From the NCBI GenBank assembly GCA_900557455.1, contig USSM01000005.1, forward strand, positions 1 through 64,000: a stretch of DNA of 64,000 nucleotides. The letters run 5' to 3'. The notes under the pieces were generated by a model. The model was not told the origin of the DNA. It saw nothing but the letters and a program-made list of their open reading frames with translations, and made no database searches. Of the stretch, positions 34,801 to 44,466 are shown in pieces (position 1 is the first letter of the stretch; every line of letters begins with the position of its first letter). This stretch comes from an uncultured Collinsella sp. (GTDB lineage Bacteria > Actinomycetota > Coriobacteriia > Coriobacteriales > Coriobacteriaceae). The position numbers and the translations under genes are program-made.

Positions 34801-35808
34801 CACGGTGCAATGCACGAGCATGGAGGGACAGTCCTTTATATGGCCCTCAACAATAAACGTGCCCGCTTTCTGGTACTGGTCCTCGGAAATGTTATTCCAC
34901 ACAACCGGGCACATCCGGGACTCACCGTTGGAGTAGTAAACGGACACGTTCGAAGCCAGAGTGGGCGCAAAACCCGCTGCGGTCCAAGTGGACCACTGAG
35001 TGCCGCCCGTGGTGCGGGGAGCGTAGACTTTGAGAACACCGGTCACATCGAACGGCTCAGCGAGCGAGTACCATTGACCGTTAGCGGACGCACCGAAAAT
35101 CTGGCCCGTGATGGCGATTTCGGACTCTTCAGTTGCAGAGGCAAAGGTCGCCTTTGACTTTTCATCCCACTGCACATAGGCAGAGCCCTCGGTGCCGTCA
35201 GACAGTTTAACCTTCAATGCAGGGGTCGGCACAAAGTCGCCGCTATCGAAGCCGACGTACTTCTCGATAATGGGGTTGGATTCGATCGAGACAACCGTGA
35301 TGCCACTTTCGCTGGACGGCACGGCGGCGCTTGCAGCGTTAACTGCGGCCGGATCCGCTGCGGCGGCCTCGATAACCACGCGCTGCTTGACCGTCTGGGT
35401 GGCGCCATCGACGGTACCCTCAAACTCATACGAGCCGGCTGGCAGCTGCGCCAAGGTTGCCGGAGCATCGGCGCCGTTCAGCTTCCAGGTAACGTTTTCC
35501 TGCTTAGTGGCGCCGCTCTCGTAAGTCGCCGCCACGGTTTGAGGAAGCGTTGCGTCGGAGCCCTCGGCAACATGCAAGTCGGTTTGCTCGGCAAGCGAGG
35601 CGATCTTGTCGACCGCCTGATCTTCCGAGGTTGTCTGGCCGGTGTCCGCGGATGTGGCGGCAGTTCCCGTCGCATCGCTTTGCTCGACGACGACCTGGGT
35701 AGTATCGCCCTGCATCATCTCGGCAAACGCCTGCGGTGGCACCGAACCGACCGTCATGGTAAGGGCTAGGCCCGCGGTGATTGCCGCGTTGACATGCCTT
35801 CTATTCAT
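28834..35808 (-). CDS. giant sortase-anchored surface protein with about 24 Ig-like (Big_4) repeats
   Basis: The 2324-residue protein has a signal peptide (MNRRHVNAAITAGLALTMTV, cleavage near AFA-E), then about 24 tandem domains with the Big_4 pattern: a YSDG-like turn, a V-x-W core, then a G-x-V-x-G-T strand. A last domain is Big_2-like (VTWTSFDPTIATVENGKV). The C-terminus has a Lys/Asp-rich linker, the sortase motif LAQTG, a hydrophobic helix and a basic tail (EKLRHRAE). It is thus exported, linked to peptidoglycan and projects as a long stalk; no adhesive head or enzyme domain is recognised. I chose ATG 35808 because GGGAGGA precedes it; the TTG at 35829 is upstream of that site. Later repeats are more alike than early ones, suggesting expansion at the C-terminal side. 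Confidence 0.9.
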   Translation of the reverse strand: MNRRHVNAAITAGLALTMTVGSVPPQAFAEMMQGDTTQVVVEQSDATGTAATSADTGQTTSEDQAVDKIASLAEQTDLHVAEGSDATLPQTVAATYESGATKQENVTWKLNGADAPATLAQLPAGSYEFEGTVDGATQTVKQRVVIEAAAADPAAVNAASAAVPSSESGITVVSIESNPIIEKYVGFDSGDFVPTPALKVKLSDGTEGSAYVQWDEKSKATFASATEESEIAITGQIFGASANGQWYSLAEPFDVTGVLKVYAPRTTGGTQWSTWTAAGFAPTLASNVSVYYSNGESRMCPVVWNNISEDQYQKAGTFIVEGHIKDCPSMLVHCTVNVRAVKSVETELTCTTIAGEWPGLPYSAQVTFENGVVESIPITWDNVESSQYSKPGTFVVNGKLNGFDNRDVTCTVTVKDAKDVLDLNSVTYERIAGDTTPLSNYANFLMTQTGTGSYYRSYQVDWDNADASQFQKAGTYTVTGTLRSNSASSVNGLKVSAKVLVKEVASIEKIAPVNTPVNVRPTAESGLPGIVMVTFTDGTKQPCSVNWDTILDSQVAREGTFTVSGSLSYWANTSSSSSSQVELGDSNRATATISVRALQMPSSTSTSTLIGCQPNMPGSIEATMWNGSRGSFPVQWSTISQDALKNLGQITVNGYFTGSNIPVTATVNVCDLKDSNIGKIAYVPGVGLLAPRYLSDLYLSDGSSFYPRYSSGQPYSWDEFPQELLDGKPGEYEIAGTVSGSLAKIHATAVCGEVKGVNNYSDNGVTLGRSYEDWRVIYPGEEVNLDYLTVSGALQDGTTFDSLGVNWDAYDRCPQKDCTITGTVVGTNIPVKVHVIVTKNWEAQPQTITVLKGSDGTAMLPSHVELVSPDATDQPGYSNKYAEAKWNTKGFDWTQGGVVRGTATISFGTGNGMQTVDVPITATVKIASKATSVQGGTIWTVPGTKPMLPEYLEVRYDNDVSSEPQREKVTWDRVAEDAYAKDGSFKVKGKLQGGAEATITVDVCSVTSFAVPERITTANGVVPELPWNVSVATSDGKTHNAHVEWGDIRPSVYTGEPGQVTTVSGALFTSDLNGYGVGINTGLTVQTKIVIQGVEKAIDNGETAVTTKAGTAPTMPSKMAVEMSDGSVSTAAIDWDPIAPEKYEQPGTFYATGHVVGFDAAAVMALLDDDGQKVGVDENGNVTAKVTVADKKAKKVALQPEAVVVNTTVGSMLELPECVNINYSDGTFTAHSQYGGTEIEKWTDTDGLDLSKPLAKKGTYKLVGKLKDVDNVNAIVYVNVSEAPRTITKLEAKSFSVAKGTSKQDLYQQMPKQVVATYSDGSTDLLDIDTWDLSNVTDKLLVETGTVKITGTVKLNGAKVTCNVTVVDQDAETPDHVEPIADIQIADNAKVADLMNMLPSTVTVVMKDGKTKNETPVKWSQVDSLGRAGNEFEVTGLTDNGMTVKVKVKVTAHIVSLDAADDIEVERDTKASEALAKLPKKVTAVYSDGLDAEVDVKWDTKGLSDKDFAKEGEVTVKGTVAGTDQKTECTIKVVKPLREIPDRLAGTVDAVTVDDGTKPEAVVAALPKTVKVAMKDGSEVDSKIDWTAPKEALTIKKDGTSVIVTGKTVVGNFEVKATVNLKPVVESVVDVQLSVARNTAADDIALPAQVTLNMSDGATKTDAVTWDKAPLTTDALGKLGDIALEGTVEGTSVKAKCTVTVVKSDAEIPVSVEPVAGISVPENSSADVVRDALKGVKATVRMKDGKTTAVSEITWTEVPAAAATYGNAVVAKGVTVNGNLSVEVVVTSTTTIDKVAEASQITVERDVKADAVTGQLPKTVSVTYTDGHTDEASVTWNTDGLDKKLAVVGEYMIGGSVEGTTLKAACKLVVETPKREIPHHVKGDSLTLDQPVLDGASSEDVAKALAGLKATVVMADGKTEVECAVTWTDVPAADIATTGKTLTVRGTTEQGGFAVTATVSVKPVIKSASLAEGAGAIAAKRDDKVADVVSLLPKQASATYSDGTAKDLDISWDTSALTQKALGELGDIVVTGAVKDETGSATVTATVTVSEKDSNIPVTPGALDAVKVFEFSSPDEVLKALPKKVAVTMKDGSQQDYGVDWENVPALGWGADDATVTGKVHGTELTVNCEVRVKPRPAAEDMVIVDQNGKPTTAETTLKVERGKEIDLAAAASNADKGAMLRGPVTWTSFDPTIATVENGKVKALKNGTVVITATMDVNGGAVAISLADDSDAVEAPTTQQFTASVTVEVVEPVVEQKPTDGKDNGGKSDAKPASDAKKDGKKAAAGSLAQTGDNTAVTVAALGGTGLLALIAAAIEKLRHRAE

Positions 35809-35968
35809 AGTTCCTCCCGACTGGCTCAACGGGCCACAGCACTGGTCCGGATTGCAAGTTAGGCTGAGCGTACCCCTCCCCAGTGTGGCAACGCAATATG
35901 AGATAGGTCAAGCGGCATAAACGATTTCGTAAGCGGGAGGACACTTTACAAGTACTTGACTGTTTTTG

Positions 35969-36035
35969 AGTTGCGGTGAAATAGTTCCTGGATGGGCTGC
36001 TAGAACCCAAAAACAGGAACTATTCCACCGCAACT
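35969..36035. repeat. dispersed long hairpin, TTGCGGTG family, copy 3
   Basis: AGTTGCGGTGAAATAGTTCC and its partner arm ending at 36035 pair with one wobble over 22 bp and a 23-base loop. It lies 16 bp past the folC stop, in the tail-to-head gap before the giant gene. Confidence 0.9.
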
Positions 36036-36051
36036 GATGAGGGGGTATGGG

Positions 36052-37395
36052 TTAACGGAGCAGGCCGGCTACTTCGCCGGCTAGGGTGATGGTGCCGGCT
36101 GCTACGAAGGACTCGCCGGCGGCATCGAGGGCTGCGAGGGCCTCGGATACGCTGGGGTACACGCCCGTGAGCTTATCGGCGTCCACCTGGGCGGCGAGTT
36201 CCTCCGCCGGCAGGGCGCGGTCGGAATCGGTCTGCGTCACGACCACGCGCGGGAAAGCCGGAACAAGCACGTCGACGATGCCCGCCACGTCCTTGTCTGC
36301 CAGCGCGGCGCACAACAACGTTGGGCGATTCTCTACGCACGGATCGATCTCGTCCAGCGCGCTCACAAAGTTCTCGCAGCTCTGGGGGTTATGGCAAGCG
36401 TCGATCAGTTTGAGCGGATCGGTTCCCAGCACATCAAAGCGACCCGGCGTGGGGCAGCCCGCAAGCGAAGTGTCGAGCGCATCGTGGTCGAGCTCGCGAC
36501 CCAGATAGCCCTCGCACAGCATAATCGCGCACGCGGCATTCTGCGGCTGATAGGCCGGCTTGACCATGCTCGACGTATAGATCGCACGCGGCGTAGTGCA
36601 GCTAAACTCAACCGTATCTCCCACATGCGCCGGCACCTTCGTCGTGGCGTGGCTCACCACGAGTGGCACGACGCCGCACGCGCGGCAACGGGCATCCATC
36701 ACGCGCTGAACGCTCGGCTCATGCGTGCCCTCGCCCAAAACAACCAGGCGCCCAGGCTTAATAACCGCAGCCTTCTCCCCCGCAATAGCCTCAAGCGTGT
36801 CGCCAAGGACCTTCGTGTGGTCGAGTCCAATGCCCGTAATGGCGACGGCGACGGGATCGGTCGCACTCGTAGCATCCCAGCGTCCGCCCATGCCGACCTC
36901 AAGCACGGCAACGTCCACCGCGGCCTCGGCAAACATAGTCAAACCGGCCACGGACAAAAGATCGAAGGGCGTAATAGAACGGAGCTCCTCGCCCGCCGCC
37001 TCACGACGCGCATTGAGACGACGGCCCGCCTCATACGCCGCAGAGACACCATGGGCAAAGACCTCGTCTGAGACGACCTTTCCATCAATCTCCATACGCT
37101 CGGGATAGCGCACCAGATGAGGAGACGTAAAGAGCGCTGTCTTAAGGCCCTCACCACGAAGAATGGCAGCCGAGAATCGCGTCGTAGAGGTCTTTCCATT
37201 GGTACCGGCTATCTGAACGCAATCATAGAACTCGTCAGGACGACCAAGCTCATCGAGCATCTCGACGACGGTCTCGAGCAGCGGCGTGGAATAACGCGCA
37301 ATCTTGCCCGTATCGGCCGCAAGTGCAACAGCCTCATCAAAAGAAAGCTCCGGAACCTCAAACGGCACCGAATACAACCCAGAACGCTTTGCCAT
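36052..37395 (-). CDS. folC: folylpolyglutamate synthase/dihydrofolate synthase
   Basis: A 447-residue Mur-ligase-fold enzyme: ATP site VQIAGTNGKTSTTRFSAAIL, LFTSPHLVRYPERMEI, VLEVGMGGRWDATSATDPVA (Mg and Lys region) and the C-terminal LIDACHNPQSCENF. It joins glutamate to folates and perhaps to dihydropteroate. I chose ATG 37395 (MAKRSGLYS) with GAGGGGAC before it; the frame extends 19 codons further without a ribosome site. It lies 280 bp downstream of valS on the same strand; the nested hairpin at 37555 is in that gap. Confidence 0.9.
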   Translation of the reverse strand: MAKRSGLYSVPFEVPELSFDEAVALAADTGKIARYSTPLLETVVEMLDELGRPDEFYDCVQIAGTNGKTSTTRFSAAILRGEGLKTALFTSPHLVRYPERMEIDGKVVSDEVFAHGVSAAYEAGRRLNARREAAGEELRSITPFDLLSVAGLTMFAEAAVDVAVLEVGMGGRWDATSATDPVAVAITGIGLDHTKVLGDTLEAIAGEKAAVIKPGRLVVLGEGTHEPSVQRVMDARCRACGVVPLVVSHATTKVPAHVGDTVEFSCTTPRAIYTSSMVKPAYQPQNAACAIMLCEGYLGRELDHDALDTSLAGCPTPGRFDVLGTDPLKLIDACHNPQSCENFVSALDEIDPCVENRPTLLCAALADKDVAGIVDVLVPAFPRVVVTQTDSDRALPAEELAAQVDADKLTGVYPSVSEALAALDAAGESFVAAGTITLAGEVAGLLR

Positions 37396-37554
37396 AGCCA
37401 AAGTCCCCTCAACATAAAAAGAGGCCCGTAAGCAACAACGAGCCCCTCCCATTCAAAATATCAGCCAAACACCGCTTTGCAGCAGAATCAAGGCCACAAC
37501 CCAGTGGCCCTAACGCACCAGATGCAAACAACCACGTAACCGCACTAGGAGCGG

Positions 37555-37655
37555 CCCGACGCTTTGCTCGATACAAGTTCCGCACGCAAAGGACAGCACT
37601 TAATGTGCTGTCCGTCTTGCGCAGGACTGTTCGCAGTAGCGAGCAAAGCGTCGGG
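37555..37655 (+). repeat. nested hairpin element between folC and valS
   Basis: Outer arms CCCGACGCTTTGCTCG (37555-37570) and their exact complement (37640-37655) enclose an inner perfect hairpin GGACAGCAC/GTGCTGTCC. In this orientation it shares unpaired or loop blocks TTCCGCACG, CACTTAATGTG and CAGGAC with the element at 40392-40507 on the opposite strand, though the stems differ. It lies 19 bp past the valS stop. Confidence 0.8.
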
Positions 37656-37674
37656 ACGCGCCCCTCAGTAAGAT

Positions 37675-40371
<2,697 letters not shown>

Positions 40372-40391
40372 ATATCTCTCCCTGTCCCGCC

Positions 40392-40507
40392 GGGGAGGAA
40401 TGTAGGCCCGATTTTCGCTCGGTCAGGTCCTGGGCTCGCTCGAAGACCACATTAAGTGGTCTTCGGCTCGTGCGGAATCTACGAAAATCGGGCCTATATT
40501 CCTCCCC
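40392..40507 (-). repeat. nested hairpin element in the valS leader
   Basis: Outer arms of 26 bp (GGGGAGGAATGTAGGCCCGA... at 40392-40417 and 40482-40507, 25 of 26 matching) enclose a perfect inner hairpin CGAAGACCAC/GTGGTCTTCG (40441-40465). Read on the minus strand it shares TTCCGCACG, CACTTAATGTG and CAGGAC with the element at 37555-37655. Confidence 0.8.
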
Positions 40508-40601
40508 TTAGGTATCGATTACTTCAGTCTGTAATGACTTCGCCGAGGCTTAAACAAACACACAGAATAACACAGGTAGTTGGGGTTATTGCGTATATAT
40601 A

Positions 40602-40637
40602 AAATAGCCTCCGACCGCGGATGGTCGGAGGCTATTT
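40602..40637 (-). terminator. clpX terminator
   Basis: A perfect 15-bp stem (AAATAGCCTCCGACC with its complement) and six-base loop, 21 bp past the clpX stop, running into TTATATATA on the minus strand. Confidence 0.85.
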
Positions 40638-40658
40638 GTAAGCACGTTTTTGGCTGGT

Positions 40659-42068
40659 TTAGCCGTAGATGCGTTGGGGCTGCTCTTCGCCCTTTACGGA
40701 GGCTTCGGTCACGATGACCTTGGAAACACCCTCCTCGCTGGGGAGGTCGAACATCGTCTGCTGCAGCACGTCCTCGCAGATGGAGCGCAGGCCGCGGGCG
40801 CCGGTCTTGCGGGCAAGCGCCATGCGGGCGATCTCGTGCAGGGCGGCGTCCTCAAACTCAAGCTCAACGTCCTCGAGCTGGAACATCTTGCGGTACTGAC
40901 GCACCACGGCGTTCTTGGGCTCGGTCAGGATCGACACCAGGTCGTCCTCGTCGAGCGCCTGCGTCTGGGTGACGACGGGCGTACGTCCCACAAACTCGGG
41001 GATCATGCCAAAGGCATTGAGGTCCTGCGGGAGCACCTGGCGCAGCAGATCGTTCTCGTCGACCGAGGTGGGGCCGGCGATCTCGGAGTTAAAGCCCACG
41101 CCCTTGTTGCCCACGCGATCGGCGATGATCTTGTCCAGACCCACAAAGGCACCGCCGCAGATAAACAGAATGTTGGTCGTGTCGATCTGCAGCAGCTCCT
41201 GCTGGGGATGCTTGCGGCCGCCGGTGGGCGGAACGCTTGCCACCGTGCCCTCAAGAATCTTAAGCAGCGCCTGCTGAACGCCTTCGCCCGAAACATCGCG
41301 GGTAATGGAGAGGTTCTCGGCCTTGCGGGCGATCTTGTCGATCTCGTCCACGTAGATAATGCCAACCTGCGCGCGCTCAATGTCGCCATCGGCGGCATTG
41401 ATGAGCTTGAGCAGGATGTTCTCCACGTCCTCGCCCACGTAACCGGCCTCGGTGAGCGCCGTGGCGTCGGCGATGGCAAACGGCACCTCGAGGATGCGCG
41501 CAAGCGTCTGGGCGAGCAGGGTCTTACCGGTACCGGTGGGACCGAGCAGCAAGATGTTGGACTTGGCGAGCTCCACCTCGTCCATATCATCGTCGAGCTG
41601 CGAGTCCAAGCCATCGTCAAAGGCCGAAAGCGCAGCGCCGCCCTCGATGACGCGACGGTAATGGTTGTACACGGCAACCGACATGGCGCGCTTGGCGTCC
41701 TCCTGGCCCATGACATAGGCCGAAAGCTCGTCATAGATCTCGTGCGGCGTCGGCACATGCGTAATGACCTGGCGGGCGTCGTCCTCGAGCTCAAAGCCCT
41801 CGGCCTCGGGGTCCACGGCAGGCTGGGACGCAGCCTGGCCGTGATCGTTGAGGAAGCCCGGCAGCTTGCCGTTGCGGGCAGCGTCCATAAAGTCCGAAGC
41901 CAGCGACTCCTCAAGGATCTCGGAGCAGGCGGCGACGCACTCGTCACAGATAAAGATGTTGGTCGGACCCTTAACAAGGCGGCGAACCTGCCCCTGCTCT
42001 TTTCCGCAGAAGGAGCAGCGGATGGGGTTGCCGTTCTCGTCGAAGTTGTCCTGCATGTTACCGGCCAT
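40659..42068 (-). CDS. clpX: ATP-dependent Clp protease ATP-binding subunit ClpX
   Basis: The 469-residue AAA+ unfoldase has the N-terminal C4 zinc finger ([10 protein letters not shown]...FICDECV), Walker A ([14 protein letters not shown]), the pore loop region [13 protein letters not shown], Walker B ([12 protein letters not shown]) and sensor-2 region ([15 protein letters not shown]). It unfolds tagged proteins and feeds them to ClpP. It starts one base after the clpP stop, so clpP-clpX are one operon, with tig upstream on the same strand. Confidence 0.96.
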   Translation of the reverse strand: MAGNMQDNFDENGNPIRCSFCGKEQGQVRRLVKGPTNIFICDECVAACSEILEESLASDFMDAARNGKLPGFLNDHGQAASQPAVDPEAEGFELEDDARQVITHVPTPHEIYDELSAYVMGQEDAKRAMSVAVYNHYRRVIEGGAALSAFDDGLDSQLDDDMDEVELAKSNILLLGPTGTGKTLLAQTLARILEVPFAIADATALTEAGYVGEDVENILLKLINAADGDIERAQVGIIYVDEIDKIARKAENLSITRDVSGEGVQQALLKILEGTVASVPPTGGRKHPQQELLQIDTTNILFICGGAFVGLDKIIADRVGNKGVGFNSEIAGPTSVDENDLLRQVLPQDLNAFGMIPEFVGRTPVVTQTQALDEDDLVSILTEPKNAVVRQYRKMFQLEDVELEFEDAALHEIARMALARKTGARGLRSICEDVLQQTMFDLPSEEGVSKVIVTEASVKGEEQPQRIYG

Positions 42069-42069
42069 C

Positions 42070-42690
42070 CTAAGCGTCCTTCGCGGCGATGTCGCGCGAG
42101 GTGACGATACGGTCGATCAGGCCGTAGTCGAGGGCCTCGGCAGCGGTCAGGTAGTTGTCGCGCTCGGTATCGGCCTGGACTTTCTCGATGGGCTGGCCCG
42201 AGGCATCGGACAGGATCTGGTTGAGCTCGCGGCGGGTCTTCTTGATCTCCTCGGCCACGATCTCGATCTCGGTCTGCTGGCCCTGGGCACCGCCGCTGGG
42301 CTGGTGAATCATGACCTTGGAGTGCGGCAGGCAGAAGCGTTTGCCCTTGGCGCCGGCCGAAAGCAGCACGGCGGCCATAGACGCGGCCATACCCACGCAA
42401 ATGGTGGAGACCTGCGGCTTGATAAAGTTCATAGTGTCAAGAATCGCCAGACCGGAGTAGACCTCGCCACCGGGCGAATTGATGTAGAGCGAGATATCCT
42501 TCTCGGCATCCTGGCTCTCAAGATGCAGCAACTGGGCAACGACCAGGTTGGCGCTGACGGAGTTGATCTCCTCGCCCAAGAAGATGATGCGGTCGTTGAG
42601 CAGGCGCGAATAGATATCGTAGCTGCGCTCGCCGCGCGGCGTCTGCTCGATAACGTATGGCACGAGGGCGGAATCGAACTTAGCGATCAT
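42070..42690 (-). CDS. clpP: ATP-dependent Clp protease proteolytic subunit ClpP
   Basis: The 206-residue serine protease has the catalytic triad in [14 protein letters not shown] (Ser), [15 protein letters not shown] (His) and DTERDNYLT (Asp region), with the family blocks [12 protein letters not shown] and [10 protein letters not shown]. It assembles into a tetradecameric barrel with ClpX. Of three close ATG codons I chose the third (42690, MIAKFDS), which has GGAG six bases ahead; the frame is open ten codons further. Confidence 0.95.
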   Translation of the reverse strand: MIAKFDSALVPYVIEQTPRGERSYDIYSRLLNDRIIFLGEEINSVSANLVVAQLLHLESQDAEKDISLYINSPGGEVYSGLAILDTMNFIKPQVSTICVGMAASMAAVLLSAGAKGKRFCLPHSKVMIHQPSGGAQGQQTEIEIVAEEIKKTRRELNQILSDASGQPIEKVQADTERDNYLTAAEALDYGLIDRIVTSRDIAAKDA

Positions 42691-42736
42691 ACGCATCTCC
42701 ATTTCTCTCTTGCGGACCAAATTGGTTCTAGATAAA

Positions 42737-42777
42737 CGTACGGTGCCCGCATGCTATGCATTGGCTGGCACCGTACG
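42737..42777 (-). terminator. hairpin after tig
   Basis: CGTACGGTGCC and GGCACCGTACG form an 11-bp stem with a 19-base loop in the gap between tig and clpP; the minus strand continues TTTATCT. Probable terminator, or a processing site between the two genes. Confidence 0.6.
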
Positions 42778-42853
42778 AAGCAACCGGATAACCGGTGTAT
42801 AACTTTACCCCATCACGGGCGCACGCATGCGCTCGCGGGCAAGGTGGCGAGAA

Positions 42854-44152
42854 TTACTCGGCGTCCTTGGCGGTCTCGTCGACCTCGGTCACCTTAGCGT
42901 TCTCGACCAGGTGGTCGACGGCCTTGGAGCGGCGGATGGACTCACGGACGGCAGGCATGCGGCCGTCGGCGATGAACTCAGCCTTGGAAGCCTCGACGTC
43001 CTTGACGCCGGCCTTCTCGAACTCGGCGTTGATGTCGTCCTCGGTGACCTCGATCTTGAGCTCGCGGGCGAGGGCGTCGAGAGCCAGGGACTCACGGGCA
43101 ACGTCGTTGGCCTGCTTGTGCAGGTCGCCGATGAACTGCTCCATGGTCAGGCCGGAAGCGGGCAGCCAGGTGTCCAGCGTCATGCCGCGGGCAGCGAGGT
43201 TGGACAGGAAGTTCTGGCCAAGCTCCTCAAAGACGGACTGCTCGTAGTCGGCGTCCATCTCGTCGAGCTGCAGGCGCTCGGCGAGAGCGGAGACGCAACG
43301 GTTCTCCTTCTCGGCCGGGAGGCGGGAAGCCTTGTCCTGCTCGATCTCGATCTTGATGGCGTCCCGCATAGCGTCGATGCTGTCGAAGCCAAAGTCGGAC
43401 TTGACGAGCTCGTCGGTGAGCTCGGGGGTGTTGCGAACCTTGATGCCCTTGACGGTGACCTCGACGGTGTGGGTCTCGGCCTCCTCGCCCTCCTCGACCT
43501 CGTCGGTCCAGGTGACGGTCTTGACGTCGTCAACGTTGGCGCCGATCAGGGCCTCGTTGAACTCCTTGGGATTGCTGTCGCTACCGGCGATGAGCATGCG
43601 GCCCTCGGCAGCGAAGTTGTCGGCGTTCTCGACGGCCTTGAGGTCGACGGTGACGTAGTCCTCGGCCTCGACGGCGCGACCCTCGACGTCCTCGAAGGTG
43701 GCACGGTAGTTGAGGAGCATCTCGACCTGGTTGTTGATCTCGGACTCGGTGACCTCCGCGGGGGGCATCTCGATCTCGACGGCGTCGAAAGAGGAGAGCT
43801 CAGCGGCAGGACGCAGGGAGAACTCGACGGTGTAGGTGTAATCCTCGTGATCCTTGGCGAGGTCGAGCTCCTTGTAGTCACCATTCTTGGTGGGGACGAT
43901 GTCCAGCTCGTTGAGGACGGCGGGCTCGTTGGCGGCGATCAGGTCGTTGGTGGCCTGAGCGAGGGTAGCCTCGGCGCCAAGAGCGGAGTCGATGACCGGA
44001 CGGGGGGCCTTACCGGCGCGGAAGCCCGGGAAGCGGTACTTCTTGGCGGTGTCCTTGTAGGCCTTCTTGATCGCGGCGTCGACGTCGGCGGCCGGGATGG
44101 TGACCGTAGCGGTGAGCTTGGCGTCCTTGACGTCAGAAGCGGTGATGTTCAA
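42854..44152 (-). CDS. tig: trigger factor
   Basis: The ribosome-bound chaperone: an N-terminal ribosome-docking domain (KKYRFPGFRAGKAPRPVIDS, the FRxGKxP signature), a prolyl isomerase-like middle (VEGRAVEAEDYVTVDLKAV onward) and a helical C-terminal domain. It is about 432 residues, acidic at the end. The start is judged from AGGAGG: TTG at 44152 is spaced six bases from it, GTG at 44155 only three; an ATG at 44167 contains the ribosome site itself and is unlikely. It precedes clpP and clpX, a common order. Confidence 0.9.
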   Translation of the reverse strand: MNITASDVKDAKLTATVTIPAADVDAAIKKAYKDTAKKYRFPGFRAGKAPRPVIDSALGAEATLAQATNDLIAANEPAVLNELDIVPTKNGDYKELDLAKDHEDYTYTVEFSLRPAAELSSFDAVEIEMPPAEVTESEINNQVEMLLNYRATFEDVEGRAVEAEDYVTVDLKAVENADNFAAEGRMLIAGSDSNPKEFNEALIGANVDDVKTVTWTDEVEEGEEAETHTVEVTVKGIKVRNTPELTDELVKSDFGFDSIDAMRDAIKIEIEQDKASRLPAEKENRCVSALAERLQLDEMDADYEQSVFEELGQNFLSNLAARGMTLDTWLPASGLTMEQFIGDLHKQANDVARESLALDALARELKIEVTEDDINAEFEKAGVKDVEASKAEFIADGRMPAVRESIRRSKAVDHLVENAKVTEVDETAKDAE

Positions 44153-44243
44153 CACGTTCCTCCTCATACTGCCCAGCTTATCTGAGGTGCTGGTACCTTT
44201 ATGCAACAAAGTATCGCGAGGGCATAAGCCGACGCGGGTGCGT

Positions 44244-44327
44244 TGGTGCGGGCGAAAGGACTCGAACCTTCACGGGAATCCCACCAGAACCTAAATCTGG
44301 CGCGTCTACCAATTCCGCCACGCCCGC
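44244..44327 (-). tRNA. tRNA-Leu, anticodon UAG
   Basis: Read on the minus strand it starts GCGGGCGTGGCGGAATTGGT, has an anticodon stem CCAGA/TCTGG around TTTAGGT (anticodon TAG), a long variable arm (GGGATTCCC region) and GGTTCGAGTCC, and ends with the encoded CCA (44244-44246). All stems pair. It lies just upstream of tig in the same orientation. Confidence 0.95.
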
Positions 44328-44417
44328 ATGAGCGCACAGACTAGGAATGATAGCAGATACGAACGGCAAGCGCACGCACACCTTTTACAGGCTCACGACC
44401 TCACCACGAGTGCAAAC

Positions 44418-44443
44418 GGCGGGGCGAGTTGCCCCACCCCGCC
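44418..44443 (-). terminator. terminator of the molybdenum hydroxylase operon
   Basis: GGCGGGG and CCCCGCC pair around a GC-rich loop 24 bp past the stop; the minus strand continues GTTTGC. T-run weak. Confidence 0.5.
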
Positions 44444-44466
44444 AATTACGACTTATTGCTGACCCG

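Noticed and set aside
40372..40560. T-box riboswitch in the valS leader
   Set aside because: No antiterminator consensus (GGTGGxACC type) or specifier-loop layout; the leader is filled by the nested hairpin.
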